DNA of 64,000 nucleotides, from assembly GCA_963814905.1 (NCBI GenBank), contig CAWFEM010000013.1, positions 441,043 through 505,042 of the forward strand. The letters run 5' to 3'. Shown one piece after another: positions 27,328 through 36,589 of this stretch (position 1 is its first letter; every line of letters begins with the position of its first letter). Source of the DNA: DASWJZ01 sp963814905 (GTDB lineage Bacteria; Pseudomonadota; Alphaproteobacteria; Rhizobiales; Afifellaceae). Under the pieces are notes generated by a model. That model searched no databases, was not told the DNA's origin, and worked only from the letters and a program-made list of their open reading frames with translations. Made by a program: the position numbers and the translations under genes.

Positions 27328-28212
27328 TCAGACCCGCGCCTGGCGAAATTGAGCGACGGTGGATAGCGCGATGCCAATGGCGATGAAGCCCGTCCCGACC
27401 CAGACGCTCGCGGGATAGGATTCTCCGAAATAGGCGACGCCGATCACCACTCCGACCGCTGCGCCGACATAGCCGATCTGGCTCAGATAGGTCGGCCCGC
27501 CAAGCCATTGCAGCCGGAAGAGCATGAGGAACATCAGAGTCGACGCTGCAACCTGCGTTGCGATAAGGCCGGGCGCGGCAACAAGCGGCGCAAGGTGCAG
27601 CGCGCCCGTCTGAACGAGCGCGACAAGGATGAGCGGCGGCACGGCGGCAAGGTTGGTCATGGCGGCGAGCCGCTTCGGACTGGCGCCTTCGGGCCATCCG
27701 AGCGTCCGATAGACGTTGCCGGTGGCGAGAAACACAGGGATGAGCAGCCCGGCGGCGAGCCACCAACCGCCGCCGAGCGCTAGGCCGGCGTTCTGCCCGA
27801 CGATGATGACGGTCGCGCCGATCAGCCCAAGCGCGATGCCGACGATGCCGAACAGGCTCGGCGGCCTCACCTTGAAAAGGATCGAAAGCAGCGCCGTCGC
27901 GACCGGGGAGAGCGCGAACATGATCGCCGCGAGGCCGCTGCCGAGCTTGGGGATGACCGAAAAGGTGAGAAAGTTCGGCACGACATAGGAGATGAAGCCC
28001 GACACGATCGCGTAGCGCAGCACCGGCGCGCCGGCGACTCCGTCGCGCGCGGCAAAGCTTGAGACGATCAGCATCGCCAGTCCCGCGCCAAGCGAGATGA
28101 TTGCCGCCCAGAGCGCCGCGTCGATCCCCGCCGCCATGGCGAGCTTGCCGAGCGGGAAGTTCAGGCCGAGCACGGCGCCGGTGCCGAGAAGCAGCAGGAG
28201 CGGGCTGTTCAT
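27328..28212 (-). CDS. EamA/DMT-family transporter
   Basis: The 294-residue product has about ten hydrophobic helices arranged as two EamA repeats, each of five helices, typical of drug/metabolite exporters. FALSPVATALLSILF and the GYVGAAVGVVIGVAYFGES segment, with the conserved Glu at the end of the penultimate helix, match the family. The cargo is unknown. It is the last gene of a minus-strand run that includes a membrane protein, a glutathione transferase and the broken 5-oxoprolinase. Confidence 0.88.
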   Translation of the reverse strand: MNSPLLLLLGTGAVLGLNFPLGKLAMAAGIDAALWAAIISLGAGLAMLIVSSFAARDGVAGAPVLRYAIVSGFISYVVPNFLTFSVIPKLGSGLAAIMFALSPVATALLSILFKVRPPSLFGIVGIALGLIGATVIIVGQNAGLALGGGWWLAAGLLIPVFLATGNVYRTLGWPEGASPKRLAAMTNLAAVPPLILVALVQTGALHLAPLVAAPGLIATQVAASTLMFLMLFRLQWLGGPTYLSQIGYVGAAVGVVIGVAYFGESYPASVWVGTGFIAIGIALSTVAQFRQARV

Positions 28213-28227
28213 AGATGCGGCATTCGA

Positions 28228-29019
28228 TCAGGCGAACACCCCGCGCACCAGGAAGCGGGCGATCCCGAGGGCGCAAAGATAGAGGAAGAGGAAGGGGGCG
28301 GTCAGGACGATGAAGATCGGCCAGATATTGGAGCCCATCGACAGTGCAATGCCCGCATGGACGAGCGCCGGCACCGCGACGAGGAGCGGCAGAAGTGCTG
28401 CGATCCACCAGCCTCCGGAGAAGCGCCAGGCGAACAGTCCCTGCAGCACGAAATAACCCGGGAAGCCGACAGCCAGCAGCGGGCCGAGCAGCAGCTCGGT
28501 GAAGAGGGAGTCGGACTCCGATGCCGCGGCGGCCGCGGCCGCGACCGACTTCTGCTGCGGAGCGCTCAACCGCGCGACCCATTCGGGCGCCGCCTGTCGT
28601 GGCGCCTTCTTCTCGCTGCTCCATGCGACGGCGACGGGCAGCTTCGCGACGATCAGCGGATGCCAGTTCGCATCGGCGACCTCGATGTGGATCGTGTCGA
28701 GGTGGGTTGCCCCGGCATAGGCGATCCAGACCAACGCCTCGCCTTCACCAGCGGGATAGGCGGGCGAAGGATTCCACCGTACGTCCTTGCGAACCTCGAT
28801 ACCGTCGAAATACCCGCTCGCCTGCACGCGGATCGGCGTGTCGCTCTTGTACGAAAGGCGGAGGTAGAGCGGCTCGTCGCGGCCGAGCTCTCCGGAAAGG
28901 CCGGGGTAGCTGCCGATGACGCTCACCTCGGGGGACGCGGCCCATGCGGAAGCGGACACGAAAAGCGCCGCAAGAGCGATCGGAATGATGCGCACGAAGA
29001 ACGGCAATCGATGCCCCAA
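28228..29019 (-). CDS. Exported protein with C-terminal membrane domain, function unknown
   Basis: I do not recognise this 263-residue protein. It has an N-terminal signal peptide (IIPIALAALFVSASAWA), a periplasmic beta-rich domain of about 110 residues (YLRLSYKSDTPIRVQASGYF), an Ala-rich linker, and three or four membrane helices in the last 90 residues. It ends 15 bases before the EamA gene starts, so the two are probably co-transcribed. No catalytic motif is visible. Confidence 0.75.
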   Translation of the reverse strand: MGHRLPFFVRIIPIALAALFVSASAWAASPEVSVIGSYPGLSGELGRDEPLYLRLSYKSDTPIRVQASGYFDGIEVRKDVRWNPSPAYPAGEGEALVWIAYAGATHLDTIHIEVADANWHPLIVAKLPVAVAWSSEKKAPRQAAPEWVARLSAPQQKSVAAAAAAASESDSLFTELLLGPLLAVGFPGYFVLQGLFAWRFSGGWWIAALLPLLVAVPALVHAGIALSMGSNIWPIFIVLTAPFLFLYLCALGIARFLVRGVFA

Positions 29020-29078
29020 AGGTGATTTCTTGAAAGGCTAACCGTCCGGAGAAAAGAAATCGTTGCTCGGGTGCCGGG

Positions 29079-29129
29079 CGCGCCGAACCCGTCTCGCGTC
29101 GACGTCTTCACGATCACCGCCGCGCCCGC
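29079..29129 (-). pseudogene. Vestige of a 5-oxoprolinase C-terminal tail
   Basis: Directly after the glutathione transferase stop, in the same frame, the sequence reads AGAAVIVKTSTRDGFGA. This matches the end of the 5-oxoprolinase at 29863 (EAVIVKTPTGGGFGRA) and shares the exact stretch GCGGTGATCGTGAAGAC with it. It looks like a small duplicated or left-over copy; it has no start codon. Confidence 0.55.
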
Positions 29130-29828
29130 TTAGAGCATTGTCGCGTCTGCGCCGGCCGCAACCGCCGCGGCGATGTAATCCGGCACGGGGCGTCCTTCCG
29201 TCGCGAGCCAGCCACCCATGCGGCCGATCACCGTGCGGACCGCCGGCCTTGCCAGGACGCGCGCGCGCCAGGCGAGAAGGCGCGGCGTCGTATCGTCAAG
29301 CACCGCACCTTTCCGCTCGCCGAAGAACTGCGCCATGAAGAGGGCGATATCGGCAAAGGAGAAAGGCCCGGCAAGATGATCGCGGCCGGTCAGCCGTGCC
29401 TCCAACTCGGCGTAATGGTCACGCGCCTTGGCGCGAGCGGCGACTGCCACTGGATCGTCGGGCGTCTCCTCAAGGCCGAAGAGCCGCGCGATGTTCATAA
29501 AGACGACGTCGTCAGCCTTCAGCTCCAATAGCCGCGCTTCGGCCCGCGCGGCCGGCGCGGAAGGCCAGAGTGGCGGCTTGGGAAAGGCATCTTCCAGATA
29601 CTCGAAGATCAACGTTGAATCGAAGATCTCGACGTCGCCGTGCGTGAGCACCGGCACCTGGCCCTTCGGGTTGATGCGCAAGACCTCCGGATGCTTTGGA
29701 TCGTAGCGGTCGCCCTTGGCGAAGGGGACCATCGCCAGCTCGAAATCGACGCCCTTCTCCCGGAGCGCGATCTCGGCCTTTGCCCCGAACATGGAGAGCG
29801 GGCCGGAATAGAGGCGAAGCAACGTCAT
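29130..29828 (-). CDS. Glutathione S-transferase family protein
   Basis: The 232-residue product has an N-terminal thioredoxin-fold domain (RLYSGPLSMFGAKAEIALREKG; the Ser is the likely catalytic residue, and QVPVLTHGDVEIFDSTLIFEYL binds the glutathione gamma-glutamyl group) and a helical C-terminal domain. The exact class is unclear. It starts 35 bases after the 5-oxoprolinase stop with AGGGGGAA upstream, so the pair could have worked together in glutathione turnover, but that is an inference. Confidence 0.9.
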   Translation of the reverse strand: MTLLRLYSGPLSMFGAKAEIALREKGVDFELAMVPFAKGDRYDPKHPEVLRINPKGQVPVLTHGDVEIFDSTLIFEYLEDAFPKPPLWPSAPAARAEARLLELKADDVVFMNIARLFGLEETPDDPVAVAARAKARDHYAELEARLTGRDHLAGPFSFADIALFMAQFFGERKGAVLDDTTPRLLAWRARVLARPAVRTVIGRMGGWLATEGRPVPDYIAAAVAAGADATML

Positions 29829-29862
29829 TTGCGGTTCCCCCTGGCGCCGCCGGCGCGGCGCT

Positions 29863-32800
29863 TCACGCTCTCCCGAACCCGCCGCCGGTCGGTGTCTTCA
29901 CGATCACCGCTTCGCCGGCCTCCAGCACCGTCTGGTCCGCACCTTGAAGCTCTTCCAGGCGGCCATCCCTGCGGCGAACGAAAGTCGCGCCGAGCTCGCC
30001 CGGCTCACCGCCAAGAAGGCCGTGCGGATGGACCTTCCTGTGCGAGGAGAGGATCGCGCAGTCCATCGTCTCCAGAAAGCGGATCGTGCGCATCGTGCCG
30101 GAGCCCGCCGACCATTCCCCGCGCCCGCCGGAGCCCGATTGTGCACCCCCTCGCTCGGAGGGCTCCCGGGAGTAACCTCCCCCTCGAGGGGAGGTCGAAG
30201 GCTGCGAAGCAGGCTTCGGGAGGGGGGCGCGTAGCGCGGATAAGTCATCCCCCCTCCCGAGATTTGCTGCGCCTTCGGCTTGCAAATCTCGACCTCCCCT
30301 CAAGGGGGAGGTTACTGGTGGCCACTCATCCCGCTCGTGCCGGATGTGGAAATCCTCCAGGAGCACCGGGAAGCGCATCTCCAGGACCTCCGGGTCGGTC
30401 AGGCGCGAATTGGTCATGTGCGTGTGGACGCCGTCGGTGCCGTCGAAGCCCTCGCCGGAATTGAAGACGCCGGCCGGCGAACCGGAGCAAATCGTCTCGT
30501 AGTACCTGGTACTTGTCGTTGCCGAAGGTCAGGTTGTTCATCGAGCCCTGCGCGGAGGAGAGGCTCCCGAGCGCACCGAAGAGCGCGTTCGTCACGTGCT
30601 GGCTGGTCTCGACGTTCCCCGCGACGACCGCACGCGGATATTGCGGCGCGAGCATCGAGCCTTCGGGAATCACGATCTCGATCGGCTCAAGGCAACCGGC
30701 ATTCATCGGGATCGAGCCTTCCACCATCACGCGGAAGGAATAGAGCACCGCGGCGCGCGTCACCGGCGCGGGCGCGTTGAAGTTATTTTCCTGCGCGGGC
30801 GACGTGCCGGTGAAATCGACCTTGGCGGAGCGCGTCTTCTTGTCGACGGTGATCTTCACGCGGATCATTGAGCCCTGGTCGGTCGGATATTCGAACTCCG
30901 AATCCTTCAGCGTTCTCGATGACGCGGCGCACGCTCTCCGCGGCGTTGTCGCGCACGTGGCGCATATAGGCCTGCACCACGTCGAGGCCGAACTGCGCCA
31001 CCATCTTTCTGATCTCGGCGACGCCTTTCTCGTTCGCCGCGATCTGCGCTTTCAGGTCGGCGATGTTCTGCGCCGGGTTGCGGCACGGATAGGGATGCTC
31101 GGTCAGGAGCGCGTGGAGCGCGTCTTCCCGGAAGTGACCGCGATCGACGAGCTTGAAATTGTCGATCAGCACGCCCTCTTCGTCGACCACGGTGGCGCGC
31201 GGCGTCATCGATCCCGGCGCCGTGCCGCCAACGTCGGCGTGATGCCCACGCGAGGCGACCCAGAAGAGGATGCGCCCGTTGGCGTCATCGAACACCGGCG
31301 TCACCACCGTGATGTCGGGAAGATGGGTGCCGCCGTTATAGGGCGCGTTCAGCGCGTAGACGTCGCCGGGCGCGATGTCGGGGTTGAGCCGCCGCACGAT
31401 GTCGACGGAGCGGTCCATCGAGCCGAGATGAACCGGCATGTGCGGCGCGTTTGCGACCAGCGCGCCCGTCTGGTCGAAGAGCGCGCAGGAGAAATCGAGG
31501 CGCTCCTTGATGTTCACCGAATAGGCGGTGTTCTGAAGCGTCACACCCATCTGCTCGGCGATCGACATGAAGAGATTGTTGAAGACCTCCAGCATCACCG
31601 GATCGGCGTCGGTGCCGACCGCGTGGGCCGTGGCGCGGGGCTCGACGCGGCGCAGCACGATATGGTCCTTCGCCGTCACCTCCGCCTGCCAGCCGGCTTC
31701 CACCACGATCGTCTGGTGCGGCTCCATGATGAGCGCCGGACCGGCGACGCGGTTGACCCGGACGAAGCGTGTCGCGGGGATAGATGCCGGCCGCGTGGCG
31801 CGCGCCTTCGGAGAAGACTTCCGTGGTCCTGGCGGGCTTTGCGTCTGCTTCCGTCAGCGGCGAGTCGGGCTCGGAGATGTCGGCGCCACCGCCCTCGCCT
31901 TCCACCTCCACCGCCTCCGCGACGAGCGGCTTGCCGTCATAGACGAAGCCGAAGCGGGCGCGGTGCTCAGTCTCGAAGGCTTCGCGCATGGCCTCGCTCA
32001 CGCCGAGCGGCACCGGCAGCGCCATGTCGGTGCCGTCGTAGCGGACATGCACGCGCGCCGACACCGAAACGTCGGATTCGCTTAGGCCCTGTTCCTGAAG
32101 CTCCGCGCGAACTTCGGCCTCGAGCGCCGCCCGCGTTTGTTTCAATTCCAATTCCAATTCAGCAACCAGCGGCAACACCACGGCGCGGCTGCGATTTGCG
32201 CGGATGTCGGCGAGCCCCATACCGTAGGCGGAAAGCACGCCCGACAGAGGGTGCACATGCACCAGAAGCATGCCGAGACGGTCCGCAATCGAGCACGCAT
32301 GCTGCCCGCCCGCCCCGCCAAAGCACGCGAGCGCATAGCGCGTAACGTCGTACCCCCGTGCGACCGAGATCTTCTTGATGGCGTTCGCCATGTTCTCCAC
32401 CGCCACGGCGAGAAAGCCGTCGGCGACCTCCTCCGGCGTCTTCGGCTTGCCCTCCTCCGCCGATATCCGCTCGGCGAGTTCGGCGAATTTCCAGCGCACG
32501 ATTTCGGCGTCGAGAGGCTGGTCCTGGCCCGGACCGAAGATCGCCGGAAAATGCTCCGGCAGGAGTTTTCCCACCATGACGTTGGCATCGGTGACGGTGA
32601 GCGGCCCGCCGCGGCGGTAGGCGGCGGGGCCGGGATCGGCGCCGGCGGAATCGGGCCCGACGGAGAAGCGTCCCGCCGCGTAGTGCAGGATGGAACCGCC
32701 GCCGGCCGCGACAGTGTGGATGCGCATCATCGGCGCGCGCATCCTGACGCCCGCGACCTCCGTCTCGAAGGCGCGCTCAAGCTCGCCGGCATAGTGCGAG

Positions 32801-33711
32801 ACGTCGGTGGAAGTGCCGCCCATGTCGAAGCCGATGACGCGGTCGAGCCCTGCCATCCTGGCCGTCTCCACGGCGCCCACGACGCCGCCCGCCGGGCCTG
32901 AGAGGATCGCGTCCTTGCCTTGGAAGAGATGCGCCGCGGTGAGCCCGCCCGACGACATCATGAACATCAGGCGGGGATCATCGGGTGCGTGCTTCGAGGC
33001 CATGACGCCGAGGTCGCCCGCGACCTGGTCGACATAGCGGCGAAGGATCGGCGTCAGATAGGCGTCGACGACGGTCGTATCGCCGCGCCCGACGAGCTTG
33101 ACGAGCGGCGAGACCTCATGACTGACGGAGACTTGCGGAAAGCCCATCTCGCGCGCAAGGCGCGCGACCGTCGCTTCGTGCTCGGGATACTTCCACGCAT
33201 GCATGAAGACGATTGCGAGCGATCGGTAGCCGTCGTCGCGCAGCGCTTCCAGCGCGCGCGTGACCTCGTCCTCGTTAGGCACTGCTTCAACCGTGCCGTC
33301 GGCGCGCACGCGCTCCTCCACCTCCTCGACGCGCGCGTAGAGAAGCTCCGGCAGCACGATCTTTTTGGCGAAGATGTCGGGGCGCGCCTGGTAGCCGATC
33401 CGAAGCGCATCGCGAAAGCCGCGCGTCACGAGAAGAGCCGTGCGTTCGCCTTTGCGCTCAAGCAGCGCATTGGTCGCGACGGTCGTTCCCATCTTCACCG
33501 CGCCGATCCGCTCACTTGGGATCGGTACACCGGGTGCGACATCGAGCAAGCGGCGGATCGCCTCAACCGCTGCGTCGCGATAGGCCTCCGGGTTCTCCGA
33601 CAGGAGCTTCATGGCGGTGAGCCGCCCATCCGGATCGCGCGCCACGACGTCGGTAAAGGTGCCGCCGCGATCGACCCAGAAGTCCCACGTGCCGGACGCG
33701 CCCGCGGGCAA
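29863..33711 (-). pseudogene. 5-oxoprolinase (hydantoinase A/B fusion), frameshifted and carrying an inserted element
   Basis: The intact enzyme hydrolyses 5-oxoproline to glutamate with ATP. The N-terminal half (HyuA) is complete from TTG 33711: VDRGGTFTDVV, MGTTVATNALLERKGER, GFDMGGTSTDVSHY. The HyuB half follows in three other frame segments: MLEVFNNLFMSIAEQMG, DFSCALFDQTGALVA, AGCLEPIEIVIPEGSML. Each switch needs removal of one base: at about 31755 (restoring RPGNRVAGPALIMEP), 30911 (ENLKDSEFEYPTDQGSM) and 30505 (KYQYYETICSGSPAG). A 142-bp palindromic element lies in frame within the C-terminal region. Residues around the shifts are otherwise well conserved, so decay is recent or the shifts are sequencing errors. 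Confidence 0.85.
30173..30314. mobile_element. MITE-like palindromic element inside the 5-oxoprolinase gene
   Basis: The 142-bp element has 26-bp terminal inverted repeats, TAACCTCCCCCTCGAGGGG and on at 30173-30198 and its complement at 30289-30314, with one mismatch. Inside, GGGAGGGGGG pairs with CCCCCCTCCC and GAGATTTGC with GCAAATCTC, so the whole element folds into nested hairpins. It reads through in frame with the host gene. The copy at 6695-6718 matches its ends. No transposase is encoded. Confidence 0.75.
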
Positions 33712-33714
33712 GGC

Positions 33715-34626
33715 TCAGCCCCCTCCGGCGGAGGCCGGCGCAACGTCCGCGCCGCGGCTCGACACGCGGGCTCGCTGGCCGAGCGCCACGACCACGACGA
33801 CGGCAACCGCGAAATGGATCGTGCGAAGGTCGATCGTCTCGCCAACGAAGACCGCTGCGATCGCCAGCGTCGCGAAGGTTTGCAGAAGCTGCAGCTGTCC
33901 GATGTGCGCGACGCCGCCGATCGCAAGCGCGTTGTTCCAAAGATAGAAGGCCAGGTACTGCGCGACGAGCGCGGCATAAGCGAGCGCGACCCAGGACGAC
34001 CAGGGCGCGGCGAACGCGTCGTCCGGCCAAAGCACAAGCGTCAGCGGCAGGAGCACCGGCAGCGTCAGCACAACCGCCCAGGAAATCACTTCCCAGCCGG
34101 GCATGCGGCGCGCCAGCGTCCCTGACACCGCGTAACCCGTGCTGCAGATCGCGACCGCCACAAAGAGAAGAAGATCGCCGGACGCCGGAACGAGCGCTCC
34201 GTCGCGCAGCGAAAAGGCGACGACCAGCGCGGCGCCGACAAGCGATAGCGCCCAGAACAGCACGGATGGCCGTTCTCCGGCGACGAAGCTCGCCGCGACA
34301 GCCGTCGCGATCGGGAGCAGGCCGAGCACGACACCGCCATGCGCGGACGGAACGGTCGTCATCGCGATCGCCATCAGGAGCGGAAATCCCAACACGAGGC
34401 AGAGCGCGATCACGGCGATACGCGGCAGGTCGGGCCAGGGGATGGGGCGGCGAAGCAGGCCCAGAACGCAGGCGGCAACGAGGCCGGCGGCAGCGCCGCG
34501 CGCCGCGGTCACGAAGAACGGGTCGAGCGTGCGCACGGCAAGCCGCGTCGCCGGCAACGAGCCGCCGAAGAGGATGACGGCGACGATGCCGAGCATCAGA
34601 CCGAGAAGAGAACGATTTCCACGCAT
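33715..34626 (-). CDS. EamA/DMT-family transporter
   Basis: The 303-residue inner membrane protein has ten predicted helices in two EamA repeats (VILFGGSLPATRLAVRTLDP in the first, WNNALAIGGVAHIGQLQLLQ in the second) and ends in a short basic tail. Family members export amino acids or metabolites; the cargo is unknown. It lies immediately upstream of the 5-oxoprolinase gene, whose TTG start is three bases past its stop, so the two share a transcript. It is not closely similar to the EamA protein at 27328. Confidence 0.87.
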   Translation of the reverse strand: MRGNRSLLGLMLGIVAVILFGGSLPATRLAVRTLDPFFVTAARGAAAGLVAACVLGLLRRPIPWPDLPRIAVIALCLVLGFPLLMAIAMTTVPSAHGGVVLGLLPIATAVAASFVAGERPSVLFWALSLVGAALVVAFSLRDGALVPASGDLLLFVAVAICSTGYAVSGTLARRMPGWEVISWAVVLTLPVLLPLTLVLWPDDAFAAPWSSWVALAYAALVAQYLAFYLWNNALAIGGVAHIGQLQLLQTFATLAIAAVFVGETIDLRTIHFAVAVVVVVALGQRARVSSRGADVAPASAGGG

Positions 34627-34791
34627 GAAATGGGCCGAACCGCGAAGGGGCGAGCCTATACGGGCTCGCCTCGTGCATCGCTACCCCACTTCTGCCTTGC
34701 CTCCCATTTGCGAAGAGGCTGTGCGCCACGCGCCGCGCTCGCGCCTTCCATGCAAGGTGGAGGTTATGAGGTGCAACGCCCGCTCCTGGCG

Positions 34792-35016
34792 CTATGCGAC
34801 CTTGCGCTGCTCCTCCGCGATGACGTCGATAAGCTCGTAGATGCGCTGCTTTGCCAGCGCGTCGGGTCGGCGATCGAAATCCGCCGCGAAACCGGCCATC
34901 TCCCGCCAGGTCGCGGCAAGCATCTGACATGCACGGCGCGTTTCCAGGTCTTCAGCCCGTTCCGCGAGCGCGGCGTAGTGGGTGGCTCGCGACAGACAGC
35001 TCGATGCGTTCGACAT
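34792..35016 (-). CDS. Small hypothetical protein, 74 residues
   Basis: The predicted product is helical and polar: CLSRATHYAALAERAEDLE, ACQMLAATWREMAGFAADF, IYELIDVIAEEQRKVA. It has no signal peptide or membrane helix. The start ATG has an excellent GAGGAGG site five bases upstream. Small proteins with the pattern of a Tyr/Ala-rich helix and a WREMA segment are common hypotheticals in Rhizobiales. The function is unknown. Confidence 0.65.
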   Translation of the reverse strand: MSNASSCLSRATHYAALAERAEDLETRRACQMLAATWREMAGFAADFDRRPDALAKQRIYELIDVIAEEQRKVA

Positions 35017-35114
35017 CGATGCCTCCTCTTATCGGCGTCCCCGGTGCGCAGTCTTCTCAGAGACCGAGTCGAAACGACAACAGAGCGATGGCGATCGCAT
35101 GAGAAGGTTGCGGC

Positions 35115-35636
35115 TCAATTTGGGCGGTGCCCACCCGCGCCCTCGGCAGCCTCGTCGTCGGGCACCTCGATCAGCAGTATCTCAGCCTCCCTCTGGCCTG
35201 CCTTCACGACATCGCCGACCGCCTTGCCGAGAAGCGCGCGGGCGAGCGGCGAGACATAGGATAGCGTTCCGGTGGGCGGATCGGCTTCGTCCTCTCCCAC
35301 GATGGTGAAGGTCTGGTTACGCTCCGGGCTTCCGGCCGGCGCGTCGCGCTCAATCGTGACGCGCGAACCGAAGCGCACAACCTCGCTGTCGGCGGGCGGC
35401 GGCTGAAGCTCCGCACTCGCACGGCGTGCGCTCCAGTAACGAAGCTCGCGCGCCGCGGAAGCCACGGCGTCGCGGTCCCCGGCCGCGTGCGCCTCGGCGC
35501 GCGCCGCACGCGCGCGCTCCAATTCAGCCTCGATCAAGGCGAAGCCGCGCGAAGTCACGAAATTGCGATGCGCGCTGACCGGCCGGTCGGGTAATTCGGG
35601 GACCGTGTCGGTCTCTTTGACGAATGCTCGGCTCAT
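35115..35636 (-). CDS. GreA/GreB-family transcription factor
   Basis: The 173-residue product has an N-terminal helical region (GFALIEAELERARAARAEAHAAGD) and a C-terminal FKBP-like Gre domain (VVRFGSRVTIER, FTIVGEDEADPPTGTLSYVSPLARALLGKAVGDVV). The DPPTG-x-(I/L)SYxSPLAxALLGK motif is the Gre C-domain signature. The coiled-coil is shorter than in GreA and I see no clear acidic tip, so it may modulate polymerase without stimulating cleavage, like Rnk or Gfh-type relatives. Confidence 0.82.
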   Translation of the reverse strand: MSRAFVKETDTVPELPDRPVSAHRNFVTSRGFALIEAELERARAARAEAHAAGDRDAVASAARELRYWSARRASAELQPPPADSEVVRFGSRVTIERDAPAGSPERNQTFTIVGEDEADPPTGTLSYVSPLARALLGKAVGDVVKAGQREAEILLIEVPDDEAAEGAGGHRPN

Positions 35637-35665
35637 CCTGCGGAATGTAGTGTGGAAAACCGGAA

Positions 35666-36067
35666 ATGCAGAACCTGCAAAACCTCGTCGTGCTCCTCGC
35701 GCAACTCCTTCTCGCCTTCATCTTCGTGGACGAGGGCTGGCTGAAGATAACCAATTACACGGGCACTGTCGGCTACATGGAGTCGTACGGCGTGCCGGGA
35801 ATACTCCTGCCGCTTGTGATCTTGACCGAGCTCGGCGGCGGGCTTCTGGTGGCTTTCGGCCTTTTCGCGCGTTATGCGGCCTTCGCCCTCGCCGGCTTTG
35901 CGCTCCTGACCGCCCTTTTCTTTCACTGGAACTTTGGGGACCCCGACCAAGTTATTCATTTCATGAAGAACCTGGCGATCGCAGGAGGATTCCTGCTGCT
36001 GACGGCGTTTGGTGCGGGAGCGTGGTCTCTCGACACTTGGCGGCGTGGGCACGGTTCTCTACCCTAG
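35666..36067 (+). CDS. DoxX-family membrane protein
   Basis: The 133-residue product has four hydrophobic helices and DoxX landmarks: AFIFVDEGWLKITNYTGTVGYM, VILTELGGGLLVAFGLFAR and FFHWNF. The biochemical role of such proteins is not settled; some associate with oxidative-stress or quinone systems. It is divergent from the Gre-like gene and 42 bases upstream of an outer membrane lipoprotein gene. Confidence 0.88.
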   Translation: MQNLQNLVVLLAQLLLAFIFVDEGWLKITNYTGTVGYMESYGVPGILLPLVILTELGGGLLVAFGLFARYAAFALAGFALLTALFFHWNFGDPDQVIHFMKNLAIAGGFLLLTAFGAGAWSLDTWRRGHGSLP

Positions 36068-36109
36068 AGATTGTGCGGACTCTAAAAAACGAATTCGAGG
36101 GGGCGTTTC

Positions 36110-36505
36110 ATGACTTGCGGTAAGGGCGCGCGCTTGGCGCTGCCGCTCGCGCTGCTGCTTTGCGGATGTCAGACCGCCGACTATTCAACGCCGAGCTACG
36201 CGACACCGGGCTATTCGACACCCCGCGCCACAGCGGGCGCGACGGCGATGGACGGTACCTGGCTGTCGAATGACGGCGTCTTCTACGCGGCTTTCGAGAA
36301 CGGCAACTTCACATCCCGCTTCACCCAAACCAACGAAGTGCTTGCGCAGGGCTCCTACACGGTGTCTGGCAACACGGTGGTCCTGAGCTGGATCTCCGTC
36401 GCAACCCAGCAGCAGCGGACTGCCAATTGCACCACCGTCTCACCCGACATGGTGAGTTGCATTCAAAGCGGCGGCGGCACGTTCGATCTGAAGCGCGGCG
36501 CCTGA
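36110..36505 (+). CDS. omp10: Omp10-family outer membrane lipoprotein
   Basis: The 131-residue product has a lipoprotein signal peptide (LALPLALLLCGC, with Cys as the lipidation site), then a Thr/Ser/Tyr-rich spacer (YSTPSYATPGYSTP) and a small beta-barrel-like domain: DGTWLSNDGVFYAAFENG, RFTQTNEVLAQGSY, NCTTVSPDMVSC. The spacing of the two Cys and the WLSNDGVF motif match Brucella Omp10. GAGGGGG precedes the ATG. It sits in the outer membrane; the exact role is unknown. Confidence 0.85.
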   Translation: MTCGKGARLALPLALLLCGCQTADYSTPSYATPGYSTPRATAGATAMDGTWLSNDGVFYAAFENGNFTSRFTQTNEVLAQGSYTVSGNTVVLSWISVATQQQRTANCTTVSPDMVSCIQSGGGTFDLKRGA

Positions 36506-36589
36506 TAGTCTAGGCTCCCCCGCCCATCTCGGCCGGCGCCGTGGGCGCGCGGCGTCGGGACGTCATATCTGCAAGAGAGGAAAAAGAGC

